Below are positions 34,106 through 41,714 of a stretch of 64,000 bases of DNA, piece by piece. The position numbers and the translations under genes are program-made. The notes under the pieces are model-generated. The model was not told where the DNA came from and did not search any database. It saw nothing but the letters and a program-made list of their open reading frames with translations. This DNA is from Acidobacteriota bacterium (GTDB lineage Bacteria > Acidobacteriota > Holophagae > Holophagales > Holophagaceae): contig JAJYRN010000001.1 in the NCBI GenBank assembly GCA_021794095.1, positions 124,001 through 188,000 of the forward strand, read 5' to 3'. How positions within the stretch are numbered: the first letter of the stretch is position 1; every line of letters begins with the position of its first letter.

Positions 34106-35402
34106 GGGAGGCTCCTTCCACGAAATCGAGATAGTCGAGGGCGCTCTGGAGGGCGTAGAGCCCCTGCCAGTAGCCGGTGAGGCCCTGCAGTTCCTGGGTC
34201 CGGCCCGCCAGGTAGTCCTCCATGCGGCCGGCGCCCTGTTCAAGCTTGAGGTGCTCGATGCGGGCCACCTCGGCGCCCAGGGCGCGCTGGGCCTTCCCTG
34301 CGGCGAACTGGGCCTCCGCGGCCTTCACGCGCTGCACGGCTTCCACCACCTGGCTGCGCACTTCCAGCGTCTTCCCCTGTTCGCGCTCCCGCGCCTCCAG
34401 CAGCTCCGCCTGGGCCGCATGGAGGTTCTGACTGCGCTGGCGCCCCGAGAAGAGCGTCCACTTCAGGTTCAGGCTCACCTCGTTGGTGTTGTAGGTCGGC
34501 AGGTTCGGGCCGTTGTTCTTGAGGGCCAGACCCGTGATCCCCACCTGGGGCAGGTAGGCTTCCAGGCCCAGGGCCTTCTTCCGCTCGAAGACCTGCGTGC
34601 CGGTCCGCGCGGCCTTCAGGTCCATGCGCTCCGCCAGGGCCTGCTCCGTGAGCGCGGCCACATCGAGGCCCGGCACCTCCGGCGCCTCGGGGATGTCCTG
34701 AAGGTCGTAGCCCTCGCGGGGCGGCGGATCCCCCATGAGGGCCGCCAGCATCGCCTGGGCGCCCGCCTCCTGGGCCGCCACACCCGCCCGCTGCGCCTTG
34801 GCCGATTCCAGGGCGAAGTGGATCTTCGCGCCGTCCACCGAGGCCCAGGCCCCCAGCTTCACCTTCAGGTCCGCATCGGCCGCATCCTTCGCCAGGGCGG
34901 CCACCAGGCTGTCGAGGGCCGCGTGGGCATGGTGGAGCGCCAGGGTCTGCCGGTAGGTGGCCCGCACGTTGTAGCGGATCTCCGCCTGGGTATGGAGCGC
35001 CAGCTCCGCCGCGGCGTCCCGGCTGAGGCGGGCCATGCGCTGGCCTTCCATGATCTGGCCGGAAGCCAGGATGGGCACGGTCCACGCGATGCCGTAGTGG
35101 AACTGGCTCGCGGCCCAGGGCAGCCCGTAGAAGCCCTTGGGCCCCAGGTAGTCCAGGGAGATGGGCGCGATGGGCCGCTCGGTGTTGTAGTGGTTGTAGG
35201 AACCCACCACGCTCAGCTCGCCGAAGTGCCGCCCCCCGGCGGCCTTGGCCCGGCTGGACGCGGCGGCCGCCTCCAGCTGCGCGGCCCGCAGGCGCGGATT
35301 GGCCGCCAGGGCCTTCTCCGTGGCCTGCTGGAGGGTCAGGGGCGTCCCCGCAGCGGCCAGGGTGCAGGCCAGCACGGGAAGCAGCAGGAAGACGTGTTTC
35401 AT
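34098..35402 (-). CDS. TolC-family outer-membrane efflux protein
   Basis: A 434-residue protein with a signal peptide (MKHVFLLLPVLACTLAAA), then LTLQQATEKALAANPRLRAAQLE, the first TolC helix, and a second matching repeat from about residue 215 (LTEQALAERMDLKAARTG). Long Ala/Glu-rich helices alternate with short strands (VSLNLKWTLFSG), as in OEP channel proteins. The ATG at 35402 is used because AGGAG lies at good spacing; a GTG 3 bp upstream is less likely. It heads the pump operon and is 129 bp downstream of the LexA/CRP hybrid regulator on the same strand. Confidence 0.93.
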   Translation of the reverse strand: MKHVFLLLPVLACTLAAAGTPLTLQQATEKALAANPRLRAAQLEAAAASSRAKAAGGRHFGELSVVGSYNHYNTERPIAPISLDYLGPKGFYGLPWAASQFHYGIAWTVPILASGQIMEGQRMARLSRDAAAELALHTQAEIRYNVRATYRQTLALHHAHAALDSLVAALAKDAADADLKVKLGAWASVDGAKIHFALESAKAQRAGVAAQEAGAQAMLAALMGDPPPREGYDLQDIPEAPEVPGLDVAALTEQALAERMDLKAARTGTQVFERKKALGLEAYLPQVGITGLALKNNGPNLPTYNTNEVSLNLKWTLFSGRQRSQNLHAAQAELLEAREREQGKTLEVRSQVVEAVQRVKAAEAQFAAGKAQRALGAEVARIEHLKLEQGAGRMEDYLAGRTQELQGLTGYWQGLYALQSALDYLDFVEGASHE

Positions 35403-35473
35403 CACTCGCTCCTCAGGACAGGGTGTGGCGTCCTCTGTTCCCCCCGGCCTGGGGCCAGGGCCCGTGCGCGGCA

Positions 35474-35486
35474 GCGGATCATCCGC
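35474..35486. promoter_or_regulatory. Palindrome upstream of the efflux operon
   Basis: GCGGAT-C-ATCCGC, perfect 6-bp arms with a 1-nt centre, lies 72 bp upstream of the tolC-like ATG in the 129-bp gap after the regulator gene. It is a candidate operator for the pump operon, but its sequence is unlike the palindrome at the regulator's own start. Confidence 0.35.
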
Positions 35487-35531
35487 CTTGCACAGGTTCG
35501 GCGCGATGACCCTCTCCCTCGTTGCTCCCGA

Positions 35532-36464
35532 TCAACTTCCCAACGATTCCCGTCCCGAGGCCAGCCGTCTCAGGGCCTCCAGGTGGAGCACCTGGAACCG
35601 GCGCGGCCCGAGCCGGTGCAGCACCCCCCGCCGGACGAGGGCCGCCAGCGCCCGCGAGAAGGAGGCCGGAGTCAGGCCGATGTCCTCGGCGAAGGCCCGG
35701 GCGCTGCCTGGAATGGCGACGATGGGATAGGGGCCGCCCGGCACCAGGGGCTCCAGGGCCGCCGCCACGCGGGTCAACGCACTGCGGATGGAGAGCTGCT
35801 CGATGGTGTCGAAGGCCTTGCGCAGTTGGCGGGCCAGGAGCGCGAGAAGGGCCACCGACATCCCCGGCTCCTCCAGGGCGGCCTGGAGATCCCGCCGGTG
35901 AATCAGCCTCACCCGCGTAGCTGCCAGGGCCTCCACCGAGGCCGGCAGGCTGCCGCCATCGAAGAAGGGCGCGAAACCCAGCACATCCCCGGGCCCGAAG
36001 CGCAGCAGGGTGGCGGTGCGGCCATCCTCGAAGGTCCGAAAGGCCCGCAACAGGCCATGTTCCACCTGCACCAGCCGGTCCGCCGGATCGCCCTCCCGCC
36101 AGAGGGAGCTGCCCTTGGGCAGCATCACCCCCCGGGCATGGGCCTCCAGGAGCTGCATGACCGCCTGGGGGCCCGCCAGACCGAGGGGGGATGGCAGCGC
36201 CGGAACGGGGGCTTTCCGGGGCACCTCCACCCGGAGCCGCCCGGACTCGGTGAGGCGGATGGCCCGGGCCCGGCCGGGCTCCACCTGCACGAGGCCCAGG
36301 GCCTGGAGCCGGCCCAGGTACTCGCGCACCGCCGCCGCCGAGCGCCAGCCCAGCGCCAAGGCCAGCTCCCGCAGTGTGGGGGGCAGCCGACCGGCGGGCC
36401 AGATGGACAGCGCCTGGAGCACCCGGCGTTCGGCCGCCGTGAGGGGGGCATCCGGAACAACCAT
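35532..36464 (-). CDS. Hybrid regulator: LexA-type winged helix + CRP/FNR core
   Basis: A 310-residue protein. Residues about 8-73 match a LexA-type winged helix: LTAAERRVLQALS, then LPPTLRELALALGW, SAAAVREYLGRLQALGLV and a GRARAIRLT wing. Residues about 105-195 form a cNMP-type beta-roll, with PGDVLGFAPFFDGGSLPASVEAL. CRP's Gly-Glu and Arg-Ser cyclic-nucleotide contacts are absent there, so cAMP binding is doubtful. A long helix follows (ALLARQLRKAFDTIEQL), then a CRP-type HTH at 255-280 (ARAFAEDIGLTPASFSRALAA). It therefore has two DNA-binding domains. A palindrome covers its start codon. It is upstream of and co-oriented with the TolC-MFP-RND-ferredoxin-ChrA operon, which it may control. 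Confidence 0.87.
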   Translation of the reverse strand: MVVPDAPLTAAERRVLQALSIWPAGRLPPTLRELALALGWRSAAAVREYLGRLQALGLVQVEPGRARAIRLTESGRLRVEVPRKAPVPALPSPLGLAGPQAVMQLLEAHARGVMLPKGSSLWREGDPADRLVQVEHGLLRAFRTFEDGRTATLLRFGPGDVLGFAPFFDGGSLPASVEALAATRVRLIHRRDLQAALEEPGMSVALLALLARQLRKAFDTIEQLSIRSALTRVAAALEPLVPGGPYPIVAIPGSARAFAEDIGLTPASFSRALAALVRRGVLHRLGPRRFQVLHLEALRRLASGRESLGS

Positions 36465-36476
36465 ACAAAAGTATGG
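36461..36476. promoter_or_regulatory. Palindromic operator candidate over the regulator start codon
   Basis: CCATAC-AAAA-GTATGG, perfect 6-bp arms with a 4-bp spacer. The regulator ATG (36464) lies in the left arm. This is the layout expected for autorepression, or it could control the divergent lipoprotein gene at 36613. No second copy was noticed in the window. Confidence 0.5.
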
Positions 36477-36612
36477 ATCATTCCGGCCACCGGGAAACCC
36501 AGGATCTGCCAACCCCCACGGTCGCGGGCCAGCGGCCTCAGCAACTCCAGCGCGGATCCCGGGGCCGGACCGGACTACACTGGACCGAATCGTCCTTGCT
36601 CCAGGAGTGACC

Positions 36613-37767
36613 ATGCGCGCGCGTTCGATCCTGGCCGTCCTGCTCCTCGGGTTCGCCCTGGCCTGCGGGGGCGGCAGCGGCTCCGGCGGCTCCGGCGCCA
36701 CCGGCAGCCTGACCCTCCGCTTCGGCTCCGACAGCTTCCCCGGCTACGACCAGGCCGTGGTGAGCGTGGAGAAGGTGGAGGCCTCCACCAACGGCTCCAC
36801 CTGGATGGCCCTCGGCAACGTGCAGGCCACCTACGACCTGATGACCCTCCAGAACGGCCACAGCGCCGCGCTGCTGTCCAACATCGCCGTGCCCCCGGCC
36901 ACCTACACCCAGTTCCGCATCACCTGGGCGACAAGCAATTATGCCCACCCGACAACTGATCCGGCGGCTTGGGTCAAACCCACAGGTGCCTCCATCGGGC
37001 AGTCCATGTCCATGCCCGCCACGACCGTGATCCCTGGCCCGGTGACCGTGAATTCAAGCGCCAGCACCACCGCACAAATCATGCTTTCCGGCCAGCAACC
37101 CGTGCAGTTCCGTGCGGGAATGGCCCTCCCCTACACCTTCCAGGCCACGGGGCAGGCCTACGATCTCTCCCAGACGGCCAGCATCACCGGGAAGCTGACG
37201 GATGGCACCACGCCCCTGGTGGGGGCAGAGGTCTATGCGGAGACGGTGGATGGCCTCCAGGTGGCCACCATCCAGCGCCGGGCCTTCACGGATGGCACCG
37301 GCAGCTACCTGCTGGAGTGCCTGCCCGCGGGCGCCAGCACGGCCTACTTCGTGGTGTCCCAGCCCGCCAGCACCCTTTCGGCCTATGCCGCCGAGGCGTC
37401 CAGCCCCATTAGCACGACGGCCGCCGCCACCGCCACCGCGAACCTAGCCTTCAGCAACGCCCAGCAGCCGGGTGCCTTGACCCTGACCATCACCCCTCCC
37501 TCCCTCCCGACCGTGGATACCTGGGGCGAGCTGCGGCAGAACCTCTCCGCGGGCCCCGGCCTGCTGGAGAACCTCATCGTCCGCTCCCAGAGCGCCGTCA
37601 CAGGCGCCTCCCAAGACCAGGTGTTCTTCACCGGACTGGCTCCCAACTACTACGGTGTGACCGCCCAGCGCAGCACCGCCGGAGCCACCCCGGTGACCCA
37701 GACCTTCCCGTCCCAAGTCCCAGTCTCCTCCGGCGCCACCGCCACCGTCAGCCTCAGCTATCCCTGA
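36613..37767 (+). CDS. DUF4382-type lipoprotein with carboxypeptidase-like repeat
   Basis: A 384-residue lipoprotein: signal MRARSILAVLLLGFALAC with lipobox LAC, then a Gly/Ser linker. The DUF4382 domain (about 30-180) has SLTLRFGSDSFPGYDQAVVSVEKVE and the strand set around TYTQFRITWATS. A second beta-domain (about 190-290) with SITGKLTDGTTPLVGAEVYAE resembles a carboxypeptidase-regulatory-like fold, and a third related segment follows. It is probably outer-membrane-attached and exposed to periplasm or outside. Function unknown. A TACACT box at 36576 may be its -10. A strong hairpin follows it. Confidence 0.85.
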   Translation: MRARSILAVLLLGFALACGGGSGSGGSGATGSLTLRFGSDSFPGYDQAVVSVEKVEASTNGSTWMALGNVQATYDLMTLQNGHSAALLSNIAVPPATYTQFRITWATSNYAHPTTDPAAWVKPTGASIGQSMSMPATTVIPGPVTVNSSASTTAQIMLSGQQPVQFRAGMALPYTFQATGQAYDLSQTASITGKLTDGTTPLVGAEVYAETVDGLQVATIQRRAFTDGTGSYLLECLPAGASTAYFVVSQPASTLSAYAAEASSPISTTAAATATANLAFSNAQQPGALTLTITPPSLPTVDTWGELRQNLSAGPGLLENLIVRSQSAVTGASQDQVFFTGLAPNYYGVTAQRSTAGATPVTQTFPSQVPVSSGATATVSLSYP

Positions 37768-37790
37768 TCGAGGCGGTAGGCGCAAACAAA

Positions 37791-37822
37791 CGAAGCGCGC
37801 CCGCATCCGCGGGCGCGCTTCG
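37791..37822. terminator. Bidirectional terminator hairpin
   Basis: A perfect 14-bp stem (CGAAGCGCGCCCGC / GCGGGCGCGCTTCG) with loop ATCC lies between the convergent DUF4382 gene (ends 37767) and ilvE (ends 37840). It sits in an A-rich flank (CAAACAAA) on the ilvE exit side, giving a modest U-tract for the minus strand. Confidence 0.85.
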
Positions 37823-37839
37823 GATCGGTTCGGTGAATC

Positions 37840-38949
37840 CTAGAGGATCCGCGTCATCCACCCGTGGGTGTCGGGGGCGACGCCGTGCTGGAGATTCAGG
37901 AGTACCTCCCGCAGCTTGGCGGCGACGGGGCCGGTCTCGCCGCCATTCACCAGCCAGTCCCCCTTGGCGGATTTCACGCGGCCGATGGGCGTGATGACCG
38001 CGGCGGTGCCGCAGGCGAAGGCCTCCGTCATGCGGCCCTCCTTGAGGGCAGCGTCCCATTCCTGGGTGCTGATCTTCCGTTCCTCGGCGCGCCAGCCCTG
38101 GTCCTTGGCCAGTTGCAGGAGGCTGTCCCGCGTCACGCCGGGCAAGAGGGTGCCGGTGAGTTCGGGCGTGACCACCACGGTCTCGCCGTGCTCCTGGTAG
38201 ACGAAGAAGATGTTCATGCCGCCCATCTCCTCGACGAACTGGCGGTGGATGGCATCGAGCCACACCACCTGGTCGCAGCCCTCGCCCTTGGCCTGGCGCT
38301 GGGCCACGAGGCTGGCGGCGTAGTTGCCGGCGCACTTGGCGAAGCCCGTGCCACCGGGCGCGGCGCGGACGTAGTCCTCGGAGATCCACACGGTCACCGG
38401 CTTCACGCCCTGGGCGAAGTAGGCGCCACTGGGGCTGGCGATGAGGAGGAAGAGGTACTCGCTGCTGGGCCGCACGCCGAGGAGGGCATCCGTGGCGATC
38501 ATCAGGGGGCGCAGGTAGAGGCTCTCGCCGATGGCGCCGGGGATCCAGGCGCGGTCCTGGCGGATGAGGGCCCGGGCGGCTTCCAGGAACAGTTCCTCGG
38601 GCAGATCGGGCATCGCCAGGCGGCGCGCGGAGGTCTGGAAGCGGCGCGCATTGGCCTCGGGGCGGAAGCTGGCCACGCTGCCATCCTGCTGGTGGTAGGC
38701 CTTGAACCCCTCGAAAATGGCCTGGCCGTAGTGCAGCACGGAGGAGGCGGGATCCATGGCGATCGGCCCGTAGGCCTTGAGTTCGCCACGCCCCCAGCCT
38801 TCACCCTCCTTGTAGGGGATCACCACCATGTGATCCGTGAAGACGCGGCCGAAACCGGGATTCGTCATCTTCCGGGCGCGTTCCTCGGCGCTCGCGGGAT
38901 GGCTCGAAGGACGGATATCGAAGCTCGGGGTGGACGTCGTGGTGCTCAT
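37840..38949 (-). CDS. ilvE: Branched-chain amino-acid aminotransferase
   Basis: A 369-residue class IV PLP aminotransferase. It interconverts Leu, Ile and Val with their 2-oxo acids. Family blocks include FGRVFTDHMVVIPY, SSVLHYGQAIFEGFKAY, LYLRPLMIATDALLG and GTGFAKCAGNYAASL, where the Lys of AKCAGNY is the PLP-binding residue. VEEMGGMNIFFVY and the ELTGTLLPGVTRDSLLQLA block complete the BCAT signature. ATG 38949 is preceded by GGAGCC. It is 29 bp downstream of a MocR-type regulator gene on the same strand. Confidence 0.96.
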   Translation of the reverse strand: MSTTTSTPSFDIRPSSHPASAEERARKMTNPGFGRVFTDHMVVIPYKEGEGWGRGELKAYGPIAMDPASSVLHYGQAIFEGFKAYHQQDGSVASFRPEANARRFQTSARRLAMPDLPEELFLEAARALIRQDRAWIPGAIGESLYLRPLMIATDALLGVRPSSEYLFLLIASPSGAYFAQGVKPVTVWISEDYVRAAPGGTGFAKCAGNYAASLVAQRQAKGEGCDQVVWLDAIHRQFVEEMGGMNIFFVYQEHGETVVVTPELTGTLLPGVTRDSLLQLAKDQGWRAEERKISTQEWDAALKEGRMTEAFACGTAAVITPIGRVKSAKGDWLVNGGETGPVAAKLREVLLNLQHGVAPDTHGWMTRIL

Positions 38950-38978
38950 GGAGGCTCCTTGGGCGGGGCGGTGTTGAC

Positions 38979-40442
38979 TCAGGTCCGGCGGGCCAGGTGG
39001 CCCAGGCGCGCGATGGCGTCCCGGGTGACCGCAGGGTCGTGGGTGGAGAAGTTCAGCCGAAGGCAGTTGGTGCCCCGGCCATCCGCGAAGAAGAGCGGCC
39101 CGGGGGCGAAGCCGAGGCCGTGCTGGAGCGCATCCCGGTGCAGGTCCATGGCGGAATAGCCTTCCGGCAGCACCACCCAGAGGTGCATGCCGCCCTTGGG
39201 CTCGGAGACCTGCGTGCCGGGAGGAAAGTGGGCGATCGCCGCCTCGTACATCGCATCCCGGCGCTCCTTCAACGCGCGGCGCAGGCGGACCAGGTGGCGC
39301 CGGAAGCCGCCGCTGTCCAGGAACCGCGCCACCACCTCCTGGGTGAGGGTGGACAGGGCGATGGTGTGGACCTCCTGGATGGGCGCCAGGCGGCGGAGGA
39401 TATCCTCCTTGGCGATGAGGTAGCCCAGGCGCAGGCCGGCGGCCAGGGATTTGGAGAAACTCCCGATGTGGATGACATGGTCCGCCTCCGGCAGGCGGCG
39501 GAAGGGCGGCATAGAGCTGCCGGTGAAGCGCAGATCCCCGTAGGCCGAATCCGTCACCAGCACCACGCCGTGGGCGCGGGTGAGGGCCAGCACCCGCTCC
39601 CGGCGTGCCTTGGAGAGGGTCATGCCGGTGGGATTGTGGAAACTGGGCACCGTGAAGAGCAGCTTCGCCTCGCTGCGCTGGAGGGCGGAGGCCAGCCGTT
39701 CGGGATCCAGCCCCTGGCGGTCCACAGGCACCGGCACCGCCTCCCGGCCCAGGGCGCGGATGAGCGCGATGAAGCCCAGGTAGCAGGGGCTTTCCACCAG
39801 CACCCGGTCGCCGGGCACCGTGAGGGATTCCAGCGCCAGGGCCAGGCCGGCCTGGGCGCCGGGCATGGCGCGGATGCCCCAGCCCACATCCACGGGATCG
39901 CCCTCTGAAGCCAGCCACCGGGCCACCGCGTCCAGGTAGGGTTTGTGCCCGCCCGGAGCCGCGTACACCCAGGCTTCGGGGCCGAGATCCTTCATGACCT
40001 GCGCCGTCAGGCGGCGAAGCTGTTCGCCGGGCAGAAGATCCGAAGGGATGAAGCCGGCGGAGAAGCTCACCAGGTGCTGATCCTGGGCCCGTTCCAGCGT
40101 CTCGCCGATCCAAGAGCCCAGCTCGCCTTCGTGGACGAGCAGGGGCGAACCCTCGAAGGGGAAATCCCCGCTGGCGCGCAGACCGGGCGCCTCGGGCAGG
40201 CGGGAGGCGACGAAGCTGCCCCGCCCCTGCACGGTCTGGATCCAGCCCGTGCGCTTGAGGCCTGCCAGGGCCTTGAGTACCGTGAGCCGATGCACCCCCC
40301 AGCGCGTGGCCAGTTCCGGCACAGCGGGAAGACGGGTGCCAGGCCGCCATTCACCGCCCTGGATCAGCCCCCGCAGCTGCCGCTGAAGCTGCAGGTAAAG
40401 GGGGCTGGAAGCGCCCGGATCCAGTACGGGGTCGAGGACCAT
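38979..40442 (-). CDS. MocR-family (GntR/aminotransferase) regulator
   Basis: A 487-residue fusion. A GntR winged helix at about 12-80 (YLQLQRQLRGLIQGGEWRPG, LPAVPELATRWGVHRLTVLK) is followed by a class I aminotransferase-fold domain. That domain has SPCYLGFIALIRALGREAVP, SFHNPTGMTLS, VTDSAYGDLRF and the PLP-Lys motif IGSFSKSLAAGLRLGYL. MocR proteins usually regulate PLP, amino-acid or polyamine genes rather than transaminate. Its position directly upstream of ilvE suggests it controls branched-chain amino-acid metabolism. The start (MVLDPVLDP) was chosen over an upstream in-frame codon. Confidence 0.92.
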   Translation of the reverse strand: MVLDPVLDPGASSPLYLQLQRQLRGLIQGGEWRPGTRLPAVPELATRWGVHRLTVLKALAGLKRTGWIQTVQGRGSFVASRLPEAPGLRASGDFPFEGSPLLVHEGELGSWIGETLERAQDQHLVSFSAGFIPSDLLPGEQLRRLTAQVMKDLGPEAWVYAAPGGHKPYLDAVARWLASEGDPVDVGWGIRAMPGAQAGLALALESLTVPGDRVLVESPCYLGFIALIRALGREAVPVPVDRQGLDPERLASALQRSEAKLLFTVPSFHNPTGMTLSKARRERVLALTRAHGVVLVTDSAYGDLRFTGSSMPPFRRLPEADHVIHIGSFSKSLAAGLRLGYLIAKEDILRRLAPIQEVHTIALSTLTQEVVARFLDSGGFRRHLVRLRRALKERRDAMYEAAIAHFPPGTQVSEPKGGMHLWVVLPEGYSAMDLHRDALQHGLGFAPGPLFFADGRGTNCLRLNFSTHDPAVTRDAIARLGHLARRT

Positions 40443-40624
40443 GATCCTTTCAGCATCGGACGATTTCCCCAAGAATCCAGCGTCCTCAAGCCAAAAACAC
40501 AGCCCTGGGCAGACCACACTCCACGAGGGATGGGTTTCCGGCCTTTCCTATACCGCCCTAGACCACAGATCCACCTCAACCCAACCCGCCCGGAGCCCTC
40601 CATAATGGGTGCCCTGGAGGTCTC

Positions 40625-41170
40625 ATGAGCTCGTTCCGCCTCGCATCCATCCTGCTGCCCCTGGCCCTTCTCACCAGCTGCATGGGCTACCAGGTCCGCT
40701 ACGACTACGATGTGACCGTTCCGTTCTCGCACTACAAGACCTTCGACTACTACACCTCCAAGAAGGGTACCGGCGGCACCAGCACCTTCATGGACACCCG
40801 GGTGAGGGCCGCCATCGAGAAGGAACTCCAGGCCAAGGGCTACGTGCTGGAGACCAAGGCGGATCCCGACTTCCTGGTGACCTACTACCCGGTCGTCCGG
40901 GAGCACCGCTACCGCACCACCACGCACTACGGCGGCTACTGGGGCTGGGGTTTCCGGCCCTTCTACGGCGGCGTCGGCACCACCGTGAGCCAGGTGCATT
41001 CCTACAAGGAAGGCACGCTGGTCATCGAGATCGTGGATTTCAAGAGCAACCGCCTGATCTGGAAGGGAGCCGCCGATGGGGCCCTGACGGGGCTCGACAA
41101 TCCGGATGATGCCAACGAGGTGGTGGGCCGCGCGGTCCATGATGTCCTCGCCAAATTCCCACCCAAGTAA
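40625..41170 (+). CDS. DUF4136-type lipoprotein
   Basis: A 181-residue lipoprotein: MSSFRLASILLPLALLTSC ends in the lipobox LTSC. The mature part begins with a YDYDVTVPFSHYKTFDYY-type strand, has FMDTRVRAAIEKELQAKGY and a Tyr/Gly-rich loop (HYGGYWGWGF). It ends GALTGLDNPDDANEVVGRAVHDVLAKFPP, all features of DUF4136. Function not established. GGAGG precedes the ATG, and CATAAT at 40601 may be the -10. It is divergent from the MocR regulator gene. Confidence 0.9.
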   Translation: MSSFRLASILLPLALLTSCMGYQVRYDYDVTVPFSHYKTFDYYTSKKGTGGTSTFMDTRVRAAIEKELQAKGYVLETKADPDFLVTYYPVVREHRYRTTTHYGGYWGWGFRPFYGGVGTTVSQVHSYKEGTLVIEIVDFKSNRLIWKGAADGALTGLDNPDDANEVVGRAVHDVLAKFPPK

Positions 41171-41210
41171 GCACCAGCGGTAATCTGGGAGCTTCTTCAA
41201 GGAGCACGTC

Positions 41211-41708
41211 ATGGCCCAGGTCACCCTCAACGGCAATCCCTTCCACACCTCCGGCGAGCTGCCCAAAGCTGGCGGCGCCGCCCCCGCGTTCACCCTCGTG
41301 AAGACCGATCTCTCCGAAGTGTCCGCCAAGGATCTGGCGGGTCAGCGGGTGGTGCTGAACATCTTCCCCAGCCTGGACACGCCCACCTGCGCCGCCAGCG
41401 TGCGCGCCTTCAACGTGCGGGCCAACGAGAAGCCGAACACCACCATCCTCTGCATCAGCGCGGACCTGCCCTTCGCGCAGAAGCGCTTCTGTGCGGCCGA
41501 AGGGCTGGACAAGGTGGTGCCCGCCTCCACCTTCCGCAACGCGGATTTCGGCGCGGCCTACGGCACGACGCTGGTGGATGGCCCCCTGAAGGGCCTCCAC
41601 GCCCGGGCCGTGGTGGTGCTCAATGAGCAGGGCAAAGTCATCCACACCCAGCTGGTGCCCGAGATCGCCAAGGAGCCTGACTACAACGCCGCCCTGGCGG
41701 TCCTGTAG
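41211..41708 (+). CDS. tpx: Thiol peroxidase, 2-Cys Prx type
   Basis: A 165-residue Tpx. The peroxidatic Cys60 lies in [13 protein letters not shown], and the resolving Cys94 in [10 protein letters not shown], the spacing typical of atypical 2-Cys Tpx. It reduces hydroperoxides with thioredoxin. The N-terminus [18 protein letters not shown] and the C-terminal [22 protein letters not shown] match the family. AAGGAG lies at good distance from ATG 41211. It is convergent with the chemoreceptor-like gene; the stops are 6 bp apart. Confidence 0.95.
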   Translation: MAQVTLNGNPFHTSGELPKAGGAAPAFTLVKTDLSEVSAKDLAGQRVVLNIFPSLDTPTCAASVRAFNVRANEKPNTTILCISADLPFAQKRFCAAEGLDKVVPASTFRNADFGAAYGTTLVDGPLKGLHARAVVVLNEQGKVIHTQLVPEIAKEPDYNAALAVL

Positions 41709-41714
41709 GAAGCT

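Noticed and set aside
35532-36464. Hybrid regulator as an ordinary cAMP-CRP protein.
   Set aside because: The Gly-Glu and Arg-Ser cyclic-nucleotide contacts are missing and an extra N-terminal winged helix is present, so simple CRP annotation would mislead.
38950-40350. Extension of the ilvE frame far upstream, giving an 836-residue fusion.
   Set aside because: The upstream part is a shadow of the MocR gene in another frame. ilvE starts at 38949, with its own ribosome site.
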